From NCBI GenBank assembly GCA_030272155.1, contig CP126201.1:1408501-1472500 (forward strand): a stretch of 64,000 nt of DNA. Reading direction: 5' to 3'. Origin of the DNA: Tetradesmus obliquus. Its lineage: Eukaryota; Chlorophyta; Chlorophyceae; Sphaeropleales; Scenedesmaceae. The translations under genes were made by a program, and so were the position numbers. Shown one piece after another: positions 32,901-44,963 of this stretch. Below the pieces are notes generated by a model, which had not been told where the DNA came from, searched no databases, and saw only the letters and a list, made by a program, of their open reading frames with translations. Numbering within the stretch: the first letter of the stretch is position 1; each line of letters starts with the position of its first letter.

Positions 32901-35900
32901 ATGCATCTTAAGCTATTTTTTGTTTGGGCGTTGCTGCTCTGTTTGAAGCAGTGCCACGTCGCTGGCAGCGGCCCCATTGGTGAGCTACTTGAATTTGTAC
33001 GTCTGGCTGCACGGCCAGGGCACACTACGTGGCACGCAAAGTGGCATACGTTTGCGCTGATTTGGCTAACTATAACAGCAAAAGCCCGAACGCCACAGAT
33101 CCTGGGACCCGTTTCAGCCCGGGTTTTTTGCCCGTGACTGGTGCTGACTCCAAGGCCCTGCTCGCGTTGGCCTAAATACTGTACAAACTGCGCGTAGGTG
33201 CGGTACCTGATCACTTTATCGTGCTATTAGACCCCGCGGCAGGCCTTCCAACGGCAGCGGCAGCACAGCTCCTGCAGCACACAGCAGCAGCAGCAGCAGC
33301 ATATGAGCTGCAGGTGATTACGCTGCTGGGATCTACAGCTCAGCATCAAATTGTCGACACGCTAGGAGAACAAGACACTGAGGCCACCAGCACCACGACG
33401 GCCACAGCGCGTAGCGCCCGCGGCAGCAGCAGCAGCAGCAGAGGTCTCAGCGGCCTGGTAGTAAAAGCAAGCCCTGCAGCATTGCGGCACCTACGCAAGT
33501 CTCCACTGGTCGCACTTCTGCTGCCAGATGTGTATGCCAACCCGCAGACCCGGGGCATGCGGCGCAGCGCATCCATGGATGTCAACAGCAGCCAGCAGCA
33601 GCAGCACCAGCACCAGCAGCAGCAGCAGAGGCGGCTGCAACAGCAGGACGCCGACACACTCAACAGCAGCAGCAGCAGGAGCAGGGATGATGGTGCAGAG
33701 CCATCTGTCAGCAGCCCACTGCCAGCAGCAGCAAGCAGCCCTGAGCCCGAACCAGCAGCAGCAGCAGCAGCGGCAGCAGTATGTACAGACCCTCACAAGC
33801 TTGCAGCCGGCGTAGCTATTGCAGCTGCACCCAGCACAACTGCATTCAGCTGGCCCAAATGTGCCAACAACCGCACACAGCTGGTTTGGATCGCCAAGGC
33901 GTGCACCCCTGCCGGCAGCAGCAGCAGCAGCAGCAATCTAAGCAGCAGCGTGCAGTACGTTGAGCTTCGAGCAGTGCTCAGATCGTCCGGCAGCGTTTTC
34001 AGAACTGCGGGACCTAGCAGCGCGTGCATTCTGCGGCTGAATGCATCGCGTGCCGGCTGGAGCCGCAACATGTTTGGCGGCTGCGGGTTACCTCCGAGGT
34101 TTGCGGCAAGCTTGCCGGCGCGCGTGCGAATCTGCAGCAACAGCAGCAGCAGCAGTGATGCAAGCCTAAACCCCAGCCCGAGTCCAAACCCTAAAGGTGA
34201 CCCGGAGACTCCAGTTACACCACCAGATGATGGCTCACCTAAACTACCTCGGGTCCCTGTCGCTGGAGATGATGTGCCACGGAGCTTAATGCAAATTGAG
34301 GCAGTGACAGCTGCGGGGGTAGCTGACGTGTCAGCAGCAGCAGCAGCAGCAGGGACAGGCTCTCAGCAGCGGCTGCTTGCTGCTGTTATGGACAGCGGCA
34401 TTGATGCTAGTCACTGGGATCTTGAGTATGCAGGAGGGAAGAGCTTCCTGGCGGATGATCCAGATGCTGGCAAGGATGACTTGGGACATGGTAAGTAACA
34501 ATTGTTGTTATATTGTCTGTTACATGGTTGTTAAATGGTTTTTTATGATAAAATACCCAACAAAAGATTACAAGATGCATGCCGCCGTGAGAGATTGGCA
34601 CGGCACATATGTTGAACCTCGTCTGCTGCTGCTGCTGCTGCTGCAGGCACCCATGTTGCAGGCACCATTGGCGCAAAGAACAACGGCAGGGTGAGCATTT
34701 GCTGCCCGCACTCCTGACAGCTGTCCAGCCATGATGATGGCTCTGCATGCAGCTGGGATTGGTTTCAGGCATGTTGACAGCATCAAAACGCAGCCGTGCC
34801 ATCAATTTGACTCCTTGTTGTTATTGAATAGCATGACTTGACCTCAAATCTGCCGTACGCGCTGCCACATCAACGCCTATGCTACTGCTGATCTCACCGC
34901 TGTGCTCAAATGCAGGGCATTGTCGGCATAGCTCCTGCCGCGCCCATTTTCTCACTCAAGGTGCTGAGCAGCAATCAGCTTGGCTACATGAGCACCGTGA
35001 TCGTTGCCGTGCAGTGGCTGCTGACTGACGGAGTCAAGCTGGGCATACGCGTCGTCAACATAAGCTTGGCAGCATACGTCGCTCCAGGCAGCAAGGTGCG
35101 CAGGCCAGTGCAGATTTAGGTTTTTATTTGTAGTTTCCGGCTGCCTCCACGGCAAGGCAGCCGCTGCAGGTTTGCAGCTTGTCAAGTGAAAACTGTTGGA
35201 GCGGTGTAATTCGTTGCTGTCGGCTGCCTTGGCCGTGCTGGCAACATCAGCTTGGCAGCATACGTCGCTCCAGGCTCCAAGGTGCGGGGCCGGCTGCCTG
35301 TCTGCAGCTTGTTATAACAGCTGTTGCCTTGTGCGCGTCGTCAACATAAGCTTGGCCGCATACGTCACGCCTGGCAGCAAGGTGCGCAGGGCAGGGCAGA
35401 TTTAGTGTTCTGTTGTTTCCGCCTGCCTCCACGGCAAGGCAGCCGCTGCAGGTTGTTTGCAGCTTGTCAAGTGGAAACTGTTGGAGCGGTGTATTTTGTT
35501 GTTGGCGGCTGCCTCGGACGTGCTGTCGACATCAGCTTGGCAGCATACGTCGCTCCAGGCTCCAAGATGCGGGGGCCGCTGCCTGTCTGCAGCTTGTTAT
35601 GACAGCTGTTACCAGGACATCTGATGTTGTCGGCTGCCTTAGACGCGTCCTGAACATCAGCTTGGCGGCATACGTCGCTCCAGGCTCCAAGGTGTGGGGG
35701 CGGCTGCCTGTCTGCAGCTTGGTGTAACAGCTGTTACTTTGTGCGCGTCGTCAACATCAGCTTGGCCGCATACGTCGCGCCTGGCAGCAAGGTGCGCAGG
35801 GCAGGGCGGATTTAGTGTTCAGTTGTTTCCAGCTGCCTCCACGGCAAGGCAGCTGCTGCAGGGTTGCAGTTGTCAAGTAACAACTGTTGGAACGGTGTAT

Positions 35901-37211
35901 TTTGTTGTTGGCGGCTGCCTCGGACGTGCTGTCAACATAAGCTTGGCGGCATACGTCGCTCCAGGCTCCAAGGTGCGTGGTCCGCTGCCTGTCTGCAGCT
36001 TGTTATAACCGCTGTTACCAGGACATCTGCTGTTGTCGGCTGCGGCACACATCACGTCAGGCAGCAAGGTACGGCAGCCGCTGTTTTCTGTGCCCAGCGT
36101 CTGCTGAGCTGCTACCATTCTGTGAGTGCTTTGCTTTGACACTTGACTGAACACACGCTGTGGTTGTGCTGTGCTGTTTGACTGCAGGACTATGATTCAT
36201 ACGTGACAGTGGTATGTGGGCTCATGAAGCAGCTGAGTGATGCGGGAGTGGTGGTGACTGCAGCAGCCGGCAACAACAACAGCAGCCTGCGAGGGTACGT
36301 CACAGCACGCTGTCACATCTGCTGGTGCCTCTGAATTTTGCATGGTTGCTTGGGACATGGCAGCTGGCATGCAGCAGGCAGTTTTCGCCAACAGCAGCAG
36401 GACTTTGCCTGCAAGCCCAACATACTTGCAGCGCTGTTGACATAACAATTCGTGTACAGCTGGAAGCTGCCGGAAACTTGCAGTGTGCGTGATATGCAGG
36501 TTCACAACATCATGACCGCTTCAACGACGCGTCCTGCATGCCTGCTGCTGCTGAGCCCCGTCCCTGCAGGAACCTTCCTGCAAGCTGCCAGCTGGCACAA
36601 GCTGACATCATATGACATACATCTGCACAAGATCACAACAGCTGCTACAACCTGCTTTGCCTTCCCGCTGCTGCTTTACCCCTTCCCTCGTGCAGGAACT
36701 TTCCTGCAAGCTGCCCCACAGTGCTTGCCGTCACTTTCCTCGACACAGCAGCAGCTGCCCCCAGCCCCGGTTCAAATTTCCTGCCGACAGATGCAACCGC
36801 AGAGGAGGTGGCCTCAACAATATCTGCCCCTGGCTCCTCGATTTTGTCTACATTCCCCTTGGACCAAGATGACACAGGAATCTACACACTGACTGGGTCA
36901 AGCATGGTGAGAGCGTGCTGCTGATAAAAAAGAGAAAGAAACCCTTAGAGCTCTTTATAGCCCTCCCCGTGGTGCAGCCATCGAGTTTACACTTCCGGTG
37001 TTGCTCAAACTGCGGTGCTTGCATGCTGTCCCAGTCTGGTGTGTGACAGATGGCTGTAGCAGCTGTGGCTGGCTTGACAAGCTGGCAATAGCAGCCTGCA
37101 CATGCAGCAGCTGATGCTGTCGCTGCTGCTGCTGCTGACAAGAATTGAGTGGCATCGTGGTTTCATTCATTTCCCGTTCCTTGCAGCAACAAACTAAGAT
37201 ATGCATGTTCC

Positions 37212-37259
<48 letters not shown>

Positions 37260-37459
37260 AGGCAAGCCCTGCTGTTGCTAGGGTAGCGCTAAACTGCTTG
37301 CTGTCGGGAGCTTGTCCTGCAGGCAATACTGGCGCTCAGCACATGGCTACAGTGATGGCAGCAGCACAGCAGCGGCTGACTCTGTCACCTGCATACAGCT
37401 ACGCCGATTCAGCAAGCAGGGGCAAGCTGTTGGGTCCAATGGTGTGGTCAAAGTTCTGA
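32901..37459 (+). CDS. Secreted subtilase (S8 serine protease) with I9 propeptide, copy 2
   Basis: Paralogue of the upstream subtilase. Exons 32901-32979, 33198-34490, 34647-34690, 34916-35095, 36188-36294, 36696-36906, 37262-37459 join into 703 aa with every phase agreeing. Signal peptide (LFFVWALLLCLKQCHVAGS), I9-like propeptide (AVPDHFIVLLDPAAG, VVKASPAALRHLRKSP), a Ser/Gln/Ala-rich insert, one Cys-containing domain (against two in copy 1), Pro-rich linker, catalytic domain. Catalytic Asp425 (VMDSGID), His460 (GTHVAGTIGAKNNG), Asn561 (AAAGNNN), Ser637 (GSSMASPAVARV). GSSM replaces the usual GTSM, a conservative change, so activity is plausible. Introns before the propeptide, before GTHVAG and after the catalytic SerMet match copy 1; three are unique. 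The intron after exon 4 holds about seven exon-end copies. Confidence 0.9.
35096..36080 (+). repeat. About seven echoes of subtilase-2 exon 4 end
   Basis: The exon end NISLAAYVAPGSK followed by GTGCG (true donor after 35095) recurs with donors near 35281, 35382, 35568, 35692, 35793, 35973 and, shortened, 36068. Two sub-types alternate (GCTCCAGGCTCCAAG and GCGCCTGGCAGCAAG), so later duplications copied larger blocks. The long intron consists almost entirely of these units. Confidence 0.93.
36555..36605 (+). repeat. Echo of subtilase-2 exon 6 start
   Basis: CCCTGCAGGAACCTTCCTGC.. repeats the acceptor and first codons of exon 6 (CGTGCAGGAACTTTCCTGC.. at 36690) about 130 bp upstream. A weaker copy may lie near 36470. 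Confidence 0.85.
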
Positions 37460-40400
37460 CGGCTGTCAGTCAAACATGTCATATAACATGGGTGGTTGTC
37501 AAGTTTCGGTTTGGGTGCACGGTACCCTCTTGGCTGTCAAATTGTGCTCCCAGTGCCATCAGAACCACTCTGAGCTGTGCTTTTGTGGCATTGTGCACAG
37601 CACAGCACAGCATGACACAGCGCAGCACAGCACAGCACAGTTGCCTGACTGCTTACAGAGTGCAGCACGCTGCAGCAGACGCGGCTAGGCTGCTTGCAAG
37701 CTTGTGGCTATAGCATTCTTGACCGGGCAGATATGCCCAGTTTGCTGTTGTGTGCTGCATCAAAGAGAGTGTGGCAGCTAGAGACCTGCTGCAGCTCTTA
37801 CCCGCGTGGTGGCGTTGCTGATCATCCTGCTCAACTGCAGTTTGTGCTGCGTTATGTTCTGTTACATAACAAGGTTTAGATTGTGTTACATCCCAAGGTG
37901 TGCATGTGTCCCATTCTTCTTGCTGCCCTGGGGGCGCTGCCAGCATTGCATTTTCTGCGAATCCTATCATGCAACCCATGACAGCAGCATCTTAGGATTC
38001 TTGTGTGTGTGCAAGTGTGTCTGCGTAAAGCAGGCCGCCAGTTTCCAGCGCTGTCTGCATTAGTTGTGTCGCACAGAGAGTGTGATAGCCCTCATTTCAT
38101 CTGCCGTGGTGTTTGCCCAGTGACGATGTTGGTGCTGCTTCAACATGACCACATCATGATGCATTTGTGTGTGAGTACGCGGACTCTGCATCTCTTCTGT
38201 TCCCTTTTCTTGCTTGCTGTGAGAGGGCCCCCACAGAGCCACATCTGCATAGCTTGACATGCAGCACAACAGCATCTGTGCACCACGAGTTGCGTGCTGC
38301 AGCTTTCTGTTTGCTTCTTTTGTATGGTGCTAACGCACCATGCCTTGGTGCTGAATGCAAGCGTTTGCTTTGTCAGCATAGACCTGCAGCACCTTGAGCT
38401 GTGCATGCATTCTGGTTTCAGGCCAATGCATACATTGACTGGTCGTGATTCAGCATTCATTTCTTTGAGGGTCAGCACACATTTGTGCTGGCAAGTGCTG
38501 CTTCAGCATCTGCATTGCAGTGCCACACAACAGCGTTTGTCGGTTGTTGCCAGCAGAGTGACTGCCGGGCTGTGCAACTGCTTGTCGGGAGTGTGCAGGA
38601 GCGGCACAGCGCCCATGTTTTGCATTCAAATGCAAACTTGATACAAATTGCTCATGCGTGCTTTGCCCTATCTGTCACGCAACCAGCAGCGCCAGGCAGC
38701 ATCATATGTCAGCAGGCAGCAGTGAGGTCTGCAGTACAATTCGTTTTTAGTGCATGTATTGGTTGAGCCGCCGCTTCTGCATACATGCCGGGCCGTTCTT
38801 GCTGATACAGTACCATTTGATTAGTATTCTTATATCTGTACTTGCACCTGATACTGCTGCAGCATCCTCCGCATCTGCACATCGGCTTCTGTGGCTGTTT
38901 GCTGGGGGGGGTCATTTCTGGTGGAAGGCTGCTGATGACAATCCAGCAAATGCAACAGCTAACATGGTGGCGCTTGCGCATGTGCACATGCATGTGCATT
39001 GTGGTGACCTGTGAACACCAGCAGGCTTGTTCCGGCCTCAATCTCAGCCTCGGCACTGACGCTTGCCTGCCCTGCAGCAGCTGCAATGTGCGAGCGCGAG
39101 AAACGAGGCCGTTGAGCAGCCTAGCTGGTGCCGCTGTGGCGTAGTACTACTAGTGCGGCCTGTAGACCTGAATTGTTTGTCGCGTGCTGCTTTGGGTGTA
39201 ATATGCAGCAAGTGTGTGCAGCTTGTTTGCAGACGAGTGGTTGCTCCAAGGCGCGCTGCTTGCAGCTGCAGTGCTGTGGCTGTGTTGCAGGGCAGTTGTT
39301 GCTGCATCTGCCTGTTGCATTCTTAACAGGCTGTTAACAGGCTCTTAACACCTTAATCATGCAGGCATGGACATGTTTTGGGTGACAAATTCTTAGAGAT
39401 TCCGCACATTTTATGCTCTGAACGTTGCTCCTTCCATGGGGTGCATTCGGCGCTGGGAGCTGACCTGCGCCCGCTGCTGCGGGGACTGTGGCTCGACACT
39501 GTGCAAGCCTTGCGCATTACATGTCTTCGCATGTGGCAAAAGCAGTCACAAATGTGATGAGCTTGCCGTGGTGCATCTCTGCATTTGCTCTGCATCTGCT
39601 TCTTGCATACTTCAGAGCGGTCGCGTTGGGCATGAGTCTGTGGCTGCCAGGATGCTGAGAATCCTGAGTCAGCTGCTTGCATATTATATATGTTATTTTT
39701 GTGTCATTTTTTGTAGAGCTGCCGTGAGCCAGCGCTGCACACTGGATGCTGCTCTCTGCCAAACACCACCATACTATATACTGCCATTTCATGCCGCTGT
39801 ACATGCAAGCATCGAGCACTGCTATGATGCATGAAGTATCACCTGCTATGGTTGCAGACAGTCATTCGCAACAGTGCTCCGTGCCTACGGCAAGGTCAAC
39901 CCGAATAGTGGTTTTGTTCAGCACATGGGGCACACTGGCGCAAGCAAGCCACCCTCTTTTCTCTTAGATATCAAATCAAAGTTTGACCGTATCACGCTTG
40001 CGGCTATAGAGTACTCAGAACTGCCAGGGCCTTCCGCCTGTGGTGCTTTCTTCGAGTGCTGTTAAAAGTTTGCTGCTGAGTGTGCAGCTAAGTGTGCAGT
40101 GCTCCTTGTGTTGGGGTGCAGTGGCAGTGCGTATGCAACTCAGCAAACAGTGCTGATGCGGCTGCAGCTTGTTGCCTGCAACATGCAATGGCCGCAGCCT
40201 GGCTGGCAGCCTGCAATGGCTGCAGTCTGTCACAGGCAACGGTTGATGCGGCTGCAGCCTGTTGCAGGTTGCATGACGGTTGTTGCCTGTTGCAGCCTGT
40301 TGCAGTGGGTGAGGGAGTCATGACATGCCACGGTTTGTAGTTGATTGTATGATCGTATGATTTCTTTTTGCAATGTCATACTTCAGTTCTCTGTCACGTG

Positions 40401-41799
40401 ACACTGGGTTTGAAGAAGTGACGCGCCGTCATGGCAACTTTGGCACGCACGAAGCACCTGGCATTGCCAATGCTGGCGGCCAGCCATTTCAAGTTGAAAG
40501 ATCGCGTGTCTGTTATTTATGCCATCCGTGTAATCATACGCTGCTTAACCTGACCTGCTCAATGATATGAATATCTCCCTGCTGTTCAACAGCCCAAGTT
40601 GGGCAAGGGGCGCGCTGAACCGCAGCATGCACGGCCGCACGCCGCCGCCAGGTTTCCTTGGTTTTACACGGCCACCATGACTTCTCGGGAACACGTTGCC
40701 AACACGTGTGCGCTGCCTTCCAACATTGTCCAGCCTGGCAGGCTGGCAGCTGCCAGTGGCAGTTAGCAGTTCAACCGCCTGGCCCAGCGCGCTGATGATT
40801 GGACCCAAGTAACGCCACCTAACTGGCAGCTCCAAAGAGACTTGATTGCATGAGAGGCGCTGCGGTACCTTGGTATAGAAAAGTTTGCATGCTTTGTCAC
40901 TGCTCTGTCCGCTGCAGTGTGTCTGCCAACACTGCCCCTTCACAAGGTACCTTGGCCGCCCATGTGGGCTTCTAGCATGATGCCAGCTGCCACTAAAACA
41001 CGTTATGTTCATTCACGTCATTTGAAAGCTGTGTTACCGCTTTGTTGCCGCGAGATGTCATCATGACATGTGCGGCAACACCCTCAGGGTGAACCAGGGC
41101 CTGGTTCAGCGCACATCGTTGGCTGCGAATGTGCAGGATGTGGCTATACAAGGGGAACTACGGACGACCAAACCTCTGAAAACGATTGTAGCCGACCAAG
41201 CGTTGCTGCAGAGTAGTGCGGGCGGAAAACAGCTGCGCTAAATCTTGATGATTTCCTGAAGGTGTTATGCACAGTGCCCTCATATTCACCGCCATCGACC
41301 CCTTGGCTTGGGTGGCCGATCAAATCTGTTTGGTATGCTTGATTGTTCAAACAAACTTGTGTCTGCACAGGCGTACGGCTTGCAATCTTCATACTGTACA
41401 TGAGCAACACGCTGTTTAGATGGGCTAGTATATTTAGATGTTTTAAAAACGCCTGACTAAAGTTTCAATTCGCCACTGTGCAGTCCATAGCACTCGATAG
41501 TCAGGCTGTGAAGGACTCTGCTCGCTGCTGTGAACGTAAGCTGGCTGCTTGGGCCCGTTACACCCTGTAAGAGTACATGTTTATTCATGGTTAGGAGTCA
41601 TTTGGAGCATGTGGGAGTGGGTCAGCTGATGAACGTGGCCGATGTGGAAAGTAGTGCCACTCGTTCTCTGCTGTCTACTCCAGGCACAGCACATGTACGT
41701 AACGACGCCGATCGCGTGCTGACACTGCAACATGCAGGTTTGGCAGGCATCGCCCACATGTCGCCTGCTCAAGCCAGCACTGTTGCGTAGGCTTGCTGT
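37460..41799. other. Interval between subtilase 2 and the CCCH gene
   Basis: No gene is supported in these 4.3 kb. A short AGCAC/ACAGC simple repeat lies at 37602-37640. From about 39850 to 41500 trinucleotide runs are almost absent and the base composition looks different. This part holds an imperfect 38-bp palindrome (41043-41080), a second palindrome (41091-41107) and unidentified frames on both strands (for example minus 41012-40545). It may be an inserted element, but no transposase or terminal repeats were identified. Confidence 0.45.
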
Positions 41800-41915
41800 A
41801 TGGATGAAGGCGAAGCAGGCGCTGCCAGCAGCTCGGGTGCTGCTGGCGAGGCGAACCTGCAAGATGCCTCTGCAGCAGGGGGCCCAGAGCAGCAGGAGCA
41901 AGCGCAGCAGCACCT

Positions 41916-41946
<31 letters not shown>

Positions 41947-44333
41947 GCACAGCAGATAACAACACCGATACCTGGGGCCCGCAACTATGGCTACCCAGAT
42001 GATTTCATGATGTATGCTTTCAAGGTGGGCTCAGAATTATGTGTCCCGTGGCTCAGCTGCTGTGCTGCAAGACGGCACAGCAAGCAGTGAACCAGTCCAG
42101 CTGGGCCTGCCGGCAGTCACTGAGTGCCTCAACATTCTATGACAGTGGCACTTTGACAATCATGCTTGCGGCCGCAGCGTTCCTGCTGCACGCCTACATC
42201 ACAAGAGCAGCAGCTTGGGATGCATACATAGTGCTGGTGTGACGAGACCCTTTACATCCTCCTGCCGCAGCTCCTGTCACACTACAACAGCGGCCTGCCC
42301 TGTCCTGCAAGCAGGCGCAGCTCATCTGAGACCTGTGCGCGGTGTTTCGTGTGTCTGTACATTCCTCCTTGCCCCTTTGCGTACAGGTTGAGGCTTGCAA
42401 CCGGACAGACAAGCACCCACGCGGCAGCTGCCCCTATGCGCACCCTGGCGATGTGGCCCGCAGGAGACACCCTAGCAGATACCAAGCACTGCTGTGCCCA
42501 GAAGTGCGCTCGGTGAGCAGCAATTATCTACCTACAGCACCGCTGCTGCAGCGGCACTCTCGGCATTGGTGAATGCAGCGGAGCATTAGCAAGCCTGTCA
42601 CTGGCTGGCTTGCGGCTAGCTTGCAGGAAGCACCCCTTGGTGTGCAAGTGGTGCAAGCATACTGCACGCTGGTTGCCTGCAGGACATTCTGTGCTCCTCT
42701 CTTGCAGGACAGCCTCACCTAACCACTGTCACAAGTTTTTGCTTTGCTGTTACTGTTGCTGTATTTCACTGGCTATCAGTCAGGGCGACTTCCCAGACTG
42801 CTGTACTTGCTGACCAACCTTGCCTGCCAGTTGTCCATGTCTTCTGGCACACACTGGTTGCTTGCAGTGGTGCTTTCCCCGTCGCTGCTGATCAGCATTA
42901 CAACAACCGTGTCTGCTGCGCATCTGCTCTGTGTTGCAGAAGAAGGTGTGTCCAAGGATGGACGAGTGCCAGTGCAGCCACAGGTGGGTGTTGCAACGTT
43001 CAAGATGCAGCGGGGATATGAGGCTGTTGGGTGTGCTGTCGTGCATGGCGCTCATTGCCAGACTGCGTCTACTATGCAGCCGTATGCATGCATGCACCAC
43101 TGCTGCTGTGTGCTGATGCTGCTCAGGGCGCTGCAGCAAGTGCCATGGACGCTGGTCATACCCAAATGGTCACACCTAAATGGTCACACCGAACTCGCCG
43201 CACTATGACAGGCACATGGCATGCGTTTGAGCCGTCTGCTTTGGCAGCTGTTCACTGCTGCATACAGCTTTATTAGGCTTTCATTCACCGGCCTTGCTTT
43301 CCAGAAGTCTGCTTTCAACCTCCGCCTTGCTGCTGCACTGCCACCTGCCGCATCCTCCTGCATGTGCCGTTCTCCTCGCAGCGCATTCGAGTTCTGGCTG
43401 CATCCAGACCGCTACCGGACCAGCATGTGTGAGAAAGGCCAGCGCTGCAGCCGCCCAGTGTGCTTCTTCGCACACACAGCAGAGGAGCTGCGGCCGCTGC
43501 CTGCAGGACTGAAGCCCGCAGCGCCAGACGAAGCAGGCGGCAGCAGCAGCAGCAGGTGCGGCGGCGGCGGCAGCAGCAGCGGCAGCGGCGGCGGCGCAGC
43601 CTTTTGGCAGACCTCTGGCAGCGGCACAATGGGCCAGCTGCATCCAGCGTGCTTGCCGGTGGGTCTGAGCGGCGGGGTGCGCTACTTACAGCAGCAGGCT
43701 GCGCAGCAGCCGCAGCAGCAGCAGCAGCAGGTGGTGCTGCCGCCTGGCATGCAGTTAGTGCCTGTGGCAGCTGCAGGCGCTGCTGCGGGCGGCGGCTATG
43801 CCCCGGTAGGCTACGTGCCTGTGCAGATGCAGGCTGCAGTAGACGGCAGCATGGTAGCACAGCCTGCCATGCAGTACGCGCAGGCATCCGGGCGCTACTA
43901 TGCGCCTGCTGCTGTGGAGCGGGGCGGCGCGCCCGTGCTGGTGATGCCAGCTGGGCAGCCCCAGCAGCAGCAGCAGCAGCAGCAGCAGTATGTGCTGCAG
44001 CAAGCGGCAGCGCAACAGCCGCCGCAGCTGCCTGAGGTGGTGCAGCAGTTCCAGGGGCTGCTGGTGTCCTCTGCACCAATGACCCCGCAGCACCAGCAGC
44101 AGCAGCAGCAGTATGTGCAGTTTGGCCAAGCACCCGCAGCAGGGCAGTGGCAGCATGCTAGCGGGCATCAGCAGCAGCACGGCTACGAGCAGCAGCAGCA
44201 GCAGATGGTGATGCTGATGCAGCCGGGCGTCAGCGGGCCGCAATCACAGCAGCAGCTGCCGTACGCGATGCAGCAGCCGCAGATGATGTACATGCAAGGC
44301 CCAATGGAGCAAGCCAGCTGGTCCCATGGCTAG
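41800..44333 (+). CDS. Plant-type CCCH tandem zinc-finger protein (RR-TZF family)
   Basis: RNA-binding regulator of mRNA turnover and stress or developmental responses in plants. Exons 41800-42024, 42387-42512, 42940-42983 and 43382-44333 join in phase to 448 aa up to a TAG. Domain signs in order: Gln-rich leader, DDFMMYAFK, an arginine-rich-region finger (CNRTDKHPRGSCPYAHPGD, ARRRHPSRY), a short finger (CPRMDECQCSH), then FEFWLHPDRYRTSMC and CSRPVCFFAHTAEELR. This is the order of plant RR-TZF proteins (DDFRMYEFK..PFVHPGEKARRRD..ECWLHPARYRTQPC..RVCFFAHTPEQLR). The C-terminal half is Gln/Ala/Gly-rich. The TAG falls in a CAG run, and the same frame continues open for 210 more codons to 44963, so the annotated end is uncertain. 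Confidence 0.88.
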
Positions 44334-44780
44334 CAGCAGCAGCAGCAGCAGCAGCACATGCACGGCGCAGGCTACACTTCGGCAGCAGGCGGCAGCGGCG
44401 GCGGCTACCAGCGGCAGTTTGCACACCACCATGCACACCCGCAGCATGCTGCACATGCTCACCATCACCATGCTGGCAGTGGCAGCGGCCCACATAGCAG
44501 CAGCAGTGCTGCGCTGCTACCACATTCTGCAGCTCCTGGATCTCGATCCGGCACCGCACTCATGCATGGCTCAATGGCAGTGCCAGTTGCAGCCGGCGGC
44601 CAGCCGCCACCTCCTGCTGGCAGCGCAGGTGCTGCAGGGCTGGTGCTTGGTGCGCCGCTGCTGCACCAGGGGAGCCAGCAGCTGGCTGCAGCTGCTGCTG
44701 GTGCTGGTGCTGCTGGCGGCGCTGTAGCCATTTATGCTGGCGGCCTTGCTGCAGCAGGGCAGCATGATGGGCTGCCCGGC

Positions 44781-44812
<32 letters not shown>

Positions 44813-44963
44813 GGGTGTGATGCACCAGCCTGGCGGTATGGTGGCGGCTGGTGAGGCTGCATCAGGTGCAGTTGGGCCGATGCTGTCAGCCCATGCTGGT
44901 TTGGGGCTGAATGTGCCTGCAGGAGGTATGCAGGGGCAGCAAGGGGACAGATTTGGCTGGTGA
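44334..44963 (+). other. In-frame continuation of the CCCH gene beyond TAG
   Basis: Directly after the TAG at 44331-44333 the same frame reads QQQQQQQHMHGAG and stays open to a TGA at 44961-44963. It is His/Ala/Gly-rich like the sequence before the stop. A single C-to-T change in a CAG codon would create this TAG. Read through, the protein would be 658 aa. Confidence 0.6.

Noticed and set aside
33346-33796. Minus-strand Cys/Leu-rich frames opposite subtilase 2
   Set aside because: Antisense of CAG-coded Gln/Ser runs; no independent support.
39850-41500. Low-repeat block as a named transposon
   Set aside because: Palindromes and odd composition are suggestive, but no transposase, terminal inverted repeats or target duplication could be identified by eye.
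43315-44133. Minus-strand Ala-rich frame opposite the CCCH gene
   Set aside because: Shadow of the Gln/Ala-rich coding tail; the plus frame has the zinc-finger signature.
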